Source: Deltaproteobacteria bacterium (GTDB taxonomy: Bacteria > Desulfobacterota_D > UBA1144 > Nemesobacterales > CSP1-2). From it: 61,597 nucleotides of DNA. Positions 58,101 to 61,597 of the stretch are shown here, one piece after another (positions within the stretch are counted from its first letter, which is position 1; each line of letters begins with the position of its first letter). The position numbers and the translations under genes were made by a program. Under the pieces are notes generated by a model. That model searched no databases. It was given only the letters and a program-made list of their open reading frames with translations, and was not told where the DNA came from. Location of the stretch: NCBI GenBank assembly GCA_016187835.1, contig JACPIY010000058.1, forward strand, positions 1-61,597. Direction: 5' to 3'.

Positions 58101-60736
58101 TATCGGTGATAGATACGTCAACAAATACTGTTATCGATACAGTGTTTGTCGGGATCTTACCTAAAGGTATAGTAATTAGCCCTGATGGCAGCCGTATTTA
58201 TGTAGCCAACTCCCGGGATGACGTCAGTTTTCCTGACGGCAATAGCGTATCAGTTATAGAGACCTTAACAAATTCTGTAGAAAATAATATTAGCGTAGGA
58301 ACCGGTCCCTGGAGTTTATCATTTAACCCGGATGGGACACGCCTGTATGTTGCCCATCTTTACGATGATGTTATTTCGGTCATAAATACAGCAACAAACA
58401 GTGTAATTAATACCTTATCTGTTGGATTGACCAGCTCAGACATAGCAATAAGCTCTGATGGAGACAAGCTCTATTTAGTCCATGATTTTGATAATCTTGT
58501 ATCTATCTTAGATATATCAACGGGATCTGTGGTGGATACGGTAAATGTTGGAGACTTTCCCCTGGAGATCGTAATATCGGGCTTTGAGAATGTCCCACCA
58601 GAGCAGTTTGCACTCACGGTGATCAAAACCGGTAATGGAACTGTCACAAGCAGCCCGACTGGGATAGATTGCGGAGATGATTGTACTGAAAATTACAACG
58701 TGGACACGCAAGTAACTCTGACAGCGACTCCTGATGCAGGTGCTAGCTTTAGTGGATGGAGCGGAGATGAGGACTGTTCCGATGGGATAGTTACTATGGA
58801 TGCAAATAAGACCTGCACTGCCACTTTTACCCAGCAGTTTACACTTACAGTAACCAAAACCGGTAACGGAACAGGCACTGTAACGAGCAGTCCTACTGGA
58901 ATAAATTGTGGTAGCGATTGCACTCAAGATTATGATTCAAATACAGAGGTAACCCTAACTGCTACGCCAAGTTTTGGCTCCGGCTTTACCGGCTGGAGTG
59001 GAGACCCTGACTGTTCTGATGGAATTGTCACTATGGATGCAAATAAGACCTGCACCGCTACTTTCGGTACAGCTAGACTCATAGTGAATAAAACCGGTAC
59101 AGGAACTGGTACTGTCACGAGCAATCCTGCGGGAATAAATTGCGGAAGTGATTGTACGCAAAATTATGGTTCGAATACGGAGATAACTCTAACTGCTGTG
59201 CCAAGCACTGATTCTAACTTCAATGGCTGGAGTGGATATCCAGATTGTTCGGATGGAATCGTTACGATGAATGTAGATAAGACCTGTACCGCTACTTTTA
59301 ATAAACCTAAACTCACAGTGACTAAAACCGGTACAGGGACTGGTACTGTGACCAGTAGCCCATCGGGAATAAGCTGTGGTAATGATTGTACACAAAATTA
59401 TAATTTGAATACTCAGGTGACGCTGACTGCAACGCCTAGCTCTAATAACGTCTTTGGGGGATGGAGCGGAGGCCCCGATTGCTCAGATGGTGTTGTTAGA
59501 ATGGACTCGGATAAAACTTGTACTGCAACCTTTAATGTACTCACACTTACAGTGACTAAAACTGGTACAGGATCAGGAACGGTAAAAAGTAGTCCTACCG
59601 GAATAAGCTGTGGCACTGATTGTACACAAAATTATAATTTGAACACACAGGTAGCGTTAACCGCCACACCAAGTACTGGTTCTGTATTTGGAGGATGGAG
59701 CGGAGATCCGGACTGCTCAGATGGAGTTGTTATAATGAATGCGGCTAAGACCTGTACCGCTACTTTTACACAATCCTCAGGGAAGTCTACACTCACAGTA
59801 ACCAAAGCGGGTACAGGGACAGGAACAGTTACAAGCAACCCTTCCGGTATAAACTGTGGAAGTGATTGTAGTGAGAATTACAACACGAACACACAAGTAA
59901 CTCTGACAGCAACGTCAAGCGGGGATTCTGTCTTTGCAGGCTGGAGTAGTAATTCTGATTGTACAGATGGTATTGTTACAATAAATGCCAATAAGACCTG
60001 TACCGCTACTTTTAATAAACCCAAGCTCACGGTGACCAAAAAAGGTACAGGTTCCGGAACCGTAACTAGCAGTCCTGCCGGAATAAATTGCGGAAGCGAT
60101 TGTAACGAGAACTATAGCATGGGTACGCAAGTGACGCTAACGGCAACACCAAGTCCAGGTTCATCCTTTGCCAGCTGGAGCGGAAATTCAGATTGTTCAG
60201 ATGGAATTGTCACTATGGATCTAGATAAAGCTTGTACCGCTACCTTTAATAAGCCTAAACTCATGGTGACTAAAACTGGCACGGGAACAGGGACGGTAAC
60301 TAGTAGTCCTACCGGAATAAACTGCGGAAGTGATTGTAACCAAAATTATAATTTAAACACGCAGGTAACACTAACTGCTACACCAGGTACTAATTCAAAC
60401 TTTACGGGGTGGAGTGGAAATTCAGACTGCTCAGATAGTATTGTTACTATGAATGTGGATAAGACATGCACTGCTACTTTTAATCAATCTTCTGCCAGTA
60501 TAAATAATTATAAAAACGCTATAAAAGCTAAAGCTGAAGATTTATCGAATAAATCAGCTAATGAGAAATCAGATTCCTTAGAAAACCGTAAAGATAGCTC
60601 CTTATATTCTAAAGTATCTTCATATGTGGAGTCTTTAAGACTCAGTGTTTTATCAATCCTTTTTGCAAGTAACGTATTTGGCCAAACAGTCCCCCCAACA
60701 ACATTTATTGACTTGGGAATTGGGGTCACCCATTAG
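52106..60736 (+). CDS. Giant secreted RHS - four-Cys repeat - YVTN propeller protein
   Basis: A 2876-residue protein. Residues 1-29 are a signal peptide (LIYLLTIPISSNLFA). Residues about 40-1010 are RHS/YD-repeat sequence (HEFINPYSGNLTLSHTD, YQYDGLNRLILVDYQS, YDPANRLLDIYD). The usual RHS core end and variable toxin are missing; the YD part switches directly after FDNRHRLKTVKIS into ten 77-residue repeats (about 1014-1855). A seven-bladed YVTN propeller follows (about 1860-2158; YVTNEGDNSVSVIDTSS). Eight more repeats (about 2168-2795) and a tail with VESLRLSVLSILFA end it. Each typical repeat has four Cys: INCGSDC, DCSDG and KTCTATF. Adhesin-like surface structure is the likely role. Confidence 0.85.
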   Translation: MSRNIFTNFKITTLIYLLTIPISSNLFALTIYDGGYDETGFQPNRVYLNYSPHEFINPYSGNLTLSHTDVTLPGNGGLDLTIQRNYNSKVLYLPPPLAAWVPTEGAMGIGWDLHFGRIAPFGEPFLPAAGLTMSDGSVYLIYNNNHQNINSHVNAGYIAENFATLNFDESNEVWTMSLIDGTVYTFDQQIRNSTGYAEEYFASSIKDKNGNEIKIGYYDCCNFQVDVDGFRGTLGTCPGDNSVVRKASHIKQITDSVGRVIKFNWLNNLCRSNNQSNVINSIDVNGKIYNYIYNPVQITSGDGQVEDIAYALIEVKPPDGPSWAYNYESDGVRPDGEIKSVRYPSGGVVEYAFDTFTPDPQQHVDWFSNTIPLKTRAITSRKASGPNMTPGTWTYSYGLLENKNSTTVTEPCGNKVVYKFHGVLESSYIGDWAIMLLDEKKVFDSDNNLIQFEKNTWNPYQMSANANRVEQGFFFPLLASRTISREGNDYVTNFTYNAFYAAPTKIEELGELTRTTDISYFENISSGNYIVGKPLVSTLTDGVETKTITNSYDAKGNLISEDKYGVTTEFSYLLDGNLAWEKNARGFYTHFDQYSFGTAGRIRYGSSNASGSDPIYSETRTINWEGTIGSLTNGRGYQTSFSYDGINRLTGVTPPPSGEAVTLITYDDIGGRSYKIKKGISEVQYNFDGLGRQIGTQSNVGVFTEKRYDQCGRKIYESLPFSFDGSTPNTGDSFTYDALDRVTKITHPDSSSINYSYSGNNVTISNERNINTTFNFKSFGDPEDKRLISIRDSQNNITSYEYNFLGNIVRVDSPVGGDRVFTYNSKNFLVSETNPENGTTAYTHDPIGNVTSKTDSKSQTTQYQYDGLNRLILVDYQSNEDDVTYQYDNANNRTLMQSSSGSYWYSYEYDQSNRLTKQTVNLGSTTYIVDFVYDERNNLIRTVYPSGEVVNYNYDPANRLLDIYDPSNILFIGNILYHASGSPNHYINANYVSSDFTFDNRHRLKTVKISRPFPELKVTKDGLGKGTVKSDPLGIDCGNDCSQIYPADGITVTLTVEPDQDSNFVNWSGDPDCSDGVVLMDANKTCIATFALKSNQFALTVNKAGTGTGTVTSSPAGIDCGSDCTENYNANTQVTLTPTPDASSNFTGWSGDADCSDAVVIMDASKTCTATFEPIQQFTLTVNKVGTGTGTVTCSPTGINCGSDCTENYVANTPVTLTAIPAAGSKFIAWTGDADCTDGTVTMDANKICTAQFSPLLTLTIEKNGTGTGTVVSVNYEGINCGSDCSEGYDENSLIDINAIPDPDSNFAGWSGNPDCSDNLVTMDISKTCIATFNLLPSNQHTLSVNKQGDGFGTVTSTPAGINCGSDCTEAYNDNTQVTLTPVPVPGGGSIFGEWSGDADCSDGVVTMEVNKTCTATFTQSAQRFHLSIDIKGFGEVQGLSGFPFQNEIRIDCTGLGDLTPFQFNNDCEEDYAVNTEVEFKIFTLSECPPGPGEFCTDPEIDYNSTFLSWEGDPDCLDGEVTMDADKTCTAIFTPFKLDVFITGGGTVTISPQGNTCTIFPACSDYYQPNTQVTLTPVPNAGSAFSGWSEDSDCSDGIVTMDTDKKCRATFTGSSQQFTLTVNKSSTGTGTVTSNPSGINCGADCTQDYDVNTQVTLTAVPDAGSIFDGWSGDSDCSDGVVSIDANKSCTATFTQSSNQLVLTVTKSGTGTGTVTSSPVGINCGSDCTENYAINTVVSLTITPDPGSRFVGWSGDPGCNDQLTLNTNKNCIATFEPDLFTLTVNKSGVGTGTVTSSPVGIDCGTDCSENYPPNTQVTLTAVPDSDFVFAGWTGDDEDCSDGIVTIDFSKNCTARFGLPSAHFAYVTNEGDNSVSVIDTSSNIVVDTINVGDSPVGIAISPDDAFIYVANQFGDSVSVVDTSTNGVIATVSVGFGPRHLAVSPDGTRVYVVNEFENSLSVIDTSTNSVVNTITVGDTPQEVAVSPDGMRVYVTNYVDGSVSVIDTSTNTVIDTVFVGILPKGIVISPDGSRIYVANSRDDVSFPDGNSVSVIETLTNSVENNISVGTGPWSLSFNPDGTRLYVAHLYDDVISVINTATNSVINTLSVGLTSSDIAISSDGDKLYLVHDFDNLVSILDISTGSVVDTVNVGDFPLEIVISGFENVPPEQFALTVIKTGNGTVTSSPTGIDCGDDCTENYNVDTQVTLTATPDAGASFSGWSGDEDCSDGIVTMDANKTCTATFTQQFTLTVTKTGNGTGTVTSSPTGINCGSDCTQDYDSNTEVTLTATPSFGSGFTGWSGDPDCSDGIVTMDANKTCTATFGTARLIVNKTGTGTGTVTSNPAGINCGSDCTQNYGSNTEITLTAVPSTDSNFNGWSGYPDCSDGIVTMNVDKTCTATFNKPKLTVTKTGTGTGTVTSSPSGISCGNDCTQNYNLNTQVTLTATPSSNNVFGGWSGGPDCSDGVVRMDSDKTCTATFNVLTLTVTKTGTGSGTVKSSPTGISCGTDCTQNYNLNTQVALTATPSTGSVFGGWSGDPDCSDGVVIMNAAKTCTATFTQSSGKSTLTVTKAGTGTGTVTSNPSGINCGSDCSENYNTNTQVTLTATSSGDSVFAGWSSNSDCTDGIVTINANKTCTATFNKPKLTVTKKGTGSGTVTSSPAGINCGSDCNENYSMGTQVTLTATPSPGSSFASWSGNSDCSDGIVTMDLDKACTATFNKPKLMVTKTGTGTGTVTSSPTGINCGSDCNQNYNLNTQVTLTATPGTNSNFTGWSGNSDCSDSIVTMNVDKTCTATFNQSSASINNYKNAIKAKAEDLSNKSANEKSDSLENRKDSSLYSKVSSYVESLRLSVLSILFASNVFGQTVPPTTFIDLGIGVTH
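55140..57680 (+). repeat. Four-Cys repeat array A (ten copies)
   Basis: Ten copies of a 77-85 residue InlB B-repeat-like unit (GTGTVTSSPxGINCGSDC...GWSGDxDCSDG...KTCTATF). Copies 6 and 7 are divergent: the sixth gains an extra stretch with PPGPGEFCTD and the seventh loses part. Coding repeat only. Confidence 0.85.
58605..60480 (+). repeat. Four-Cys repeat array B (eight copies)
   Basis: Eight further units, more alike than array A. Three junctions share the linker FNKPKL (between copies 3/4, 6/7 and 7/8 of this array), which suggests recent tandem duplication. Confidence 0.85.
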
Positions 60737-61149
60737 CCAGTCCCTGTCAAGAGGCAAAAATATTCCTTACATTTAATCTTGTTCATATCATCAGTTCCCT
60801 GCAGGCTTATCCAACACGCACCCGTTATTTTATTCATTCGGTACAGTATGAGCATAATAAGCTGATCCGCACCAGTCACCCATCGGGATCAATCCTGAAC
60901 AAATTTCAGTACCTGGCTTCACTAGAAGCCCCAAAAAATCTTCGGTTTCAAACCATGTCCACTTTGTTTTAACAGACCTATGGCTTACCATCATTCACTA
61001 TGGTTTCCAACCCCTTGTTGGCTCATGGCTTAGGCGTATCAGACAAAAAACCAGCATTATTTCTTGTGAATGAAACGGCTTCCAATCAGGCCTTGTGGTT
61101 TTTAACCAACCCCATTACTGGTTCACCGTTTCATTCATCTTCTAACCTC
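60737..61149 (-). mobile_element. 3' noncoding end of the right-hand IS110-type element
   Basis: No gene seen. The interval separates the giant gene's stop from the transposase stop. The CCAGTCCCTGTCAAGAGGC at 60737-60755 is the likely element end, on the complement reading GCCTCTTGACAGGGACTGG. IS110-group elements encode their bridge RNA in a noncoding end; for IS1111-like members it lies 3' of the transposase, so this interval is a candidate. Confidence 0.4.
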
Positions 61150-61597
61150 CTACACAAACACTTTGTTCTCATCAAAGGGCACCTGGTCTTTGATGATGTA
61201 ATAACAGGCCCTTGCCAGTTTATGAGCCAATGCCTTTGTCGCTACAACATTATTTCTCTTCGCCGCTTTCCTCTGATAAAACCTTCGAGCTTTCTCATTA
61301 TAACGCTTGGCAAAGTTGGCAGCTTCTATGAATGCCCATGACAAGTACTTATTCCCATTCTTCTCATTGTCCTCTCCTTTCTTCTTGTCGTTGCTCCTAT
61401 ATTGGCTATCCACACAGCGGCAGTATGATGCGTAGTGTCCTACTTCTTTAAATCGTCCTATATCCCCTGTCTCCAGCATGATCGTGAGAGCCAGGGTGGG
61501 TCCGATACCGCTAACGGTTAGCAAATGCCGAAAGGCAGGTTGCAATTGAACCCGCTCCTTGACCACTCGCTCCAGTTGGGTAATCTCGGTTTCCAGA
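61150..61597 (-). CDS. IS110-family transposase, C-terminal part (cut by window end)
   Basis: About 148 residues reading in from the right edge. LLTVSGIGPTLALTIMLETG and FKEVGHYASYCRCVDSQYRS are the helix-hairpin-helix and Transposase_20 (PF02371) core of IS110 enzymes, with the Ser-type region of this family, then KNGNKYLSWAFIEAANFA. The frame stays open to the edge, so the N-terminal DEDD domain lies outside. It differs from the left-edge fragment. Confidence 0.88.
   Translation of the reverse strand, partial: LETEITQLERVVKERVQLQPAFRHLLTVSGIGPTLALTIMLETGDIGRFKEVGHYASYCRCVDSQYRSNDKKKGEDNEKNGNKYLSWAFIEAANFAKRYNEKARRFYQRKAAKRNNVVATKALAHKLARACYYIIKDQVPFDENKVFV

Noticed and set aside
55501-60130. 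Several minus-strand frames of 60-136 codons inside the giant gene
   Set aside because: They arise from the regular coding repeats on the opposite strand and share their period.
1-61597. That the two edge transposases are halves of one element across a circular junction
   Set aside because: Both read inward with their C-terminal ends in the window and the tails differ in sequence.

Overview
The window is a 61.6 kb piece of an AT-leaning Gram-negative bacterial chromosome. It encodes outer-membrane machinery (a PilQ secretin and a beta-barrel protein), many Cys-lipobox lipoproteins, standard-code genes with Shine-Dalgarno sites, and three tRNAs. The mix of a PilMNOPQ operon behind a GEMM riboswitch, a B12-dependent acyl-CoA mutase, C-terminal Cys/membrane/Arg sorting tags and long four-cysteine repeat proteins suggests a deltaproteobacterium-like lineage or an uncultured relative. 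I cannot name the phylum from sequence alone.

Layout. Both ends lie in IS110-family transposases whose 3' ends point inward. From 0.6 to 5.4 kb there is damaged accessory DNA: a secreted protein split by an amber codon, an LCAT-type lipase lipoprotein with an amber codon and a frameshift, and a Ycf46-like AAA ATPase with a frameshift. From 6 to 10.3 kb lie a nucleotidase-like protein that lacks its catalytic loop, a wax-synthase-type acyltransferase, a sulfotransferase and a nuclease-like lipoprotein. From 10.3 to 14.7 kb is a zinc/manganese uptake cluster: ZnuA, ZnuC, ZnuB, a periplasmic coiled-coil/beta-barrel protein and a small exported His/Cys protein. From 15 to 21 kb are assorted metabolic genes. 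At 21.25 to 22.65 kb sits a complete insertion sequence with terminal inverted repeats, a 5-bp target duplication and an internal 79-bp tandem duplication.

The core region runs from 23.8 to 49 kb. It holds ispE, tRNA-Gln, a cyclic-dinucleotide (GEMM-I) riboswitch, pilMNOPQ with two trailing lipoproteins and a strong terminator, aldehyde dehydrogenase, a two-subunit acyl-CoA mutase, RNase R, a subtilase, an aldolase-like protein, tRNA-Ser, a JAB-DinG helicase fusion, tRNA-Gly, a GST, a thioesterase and gyrA. The last part holds a PLP decarboxylase and an 8.6 kb gene. That gene encodes a 2876-residue secreted protein made of RHS/YD repeats, ten four-Cys repeats, a seven-bladed YVTN propeller and eight more four-Cys repeats. 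It ends next to the second IS110 element.

Two patterns cut across the window. First, intergenic spaces are rich in short palindromes that share GTAGGG or GTAGAG rims but have different cores, plus several other interspersed repeat types. Second, five genes are each broken by what looks like loss of a single base, and two carry one in-frame TAG. Genuine TAG stops elsewhere argue against recoding. Either the reads or assembly contain indel errors, or pseudogenes have accumulated. This decides whether pilQ, the SDR, the AAA protein and the zinc-linked barrel protein are functional.
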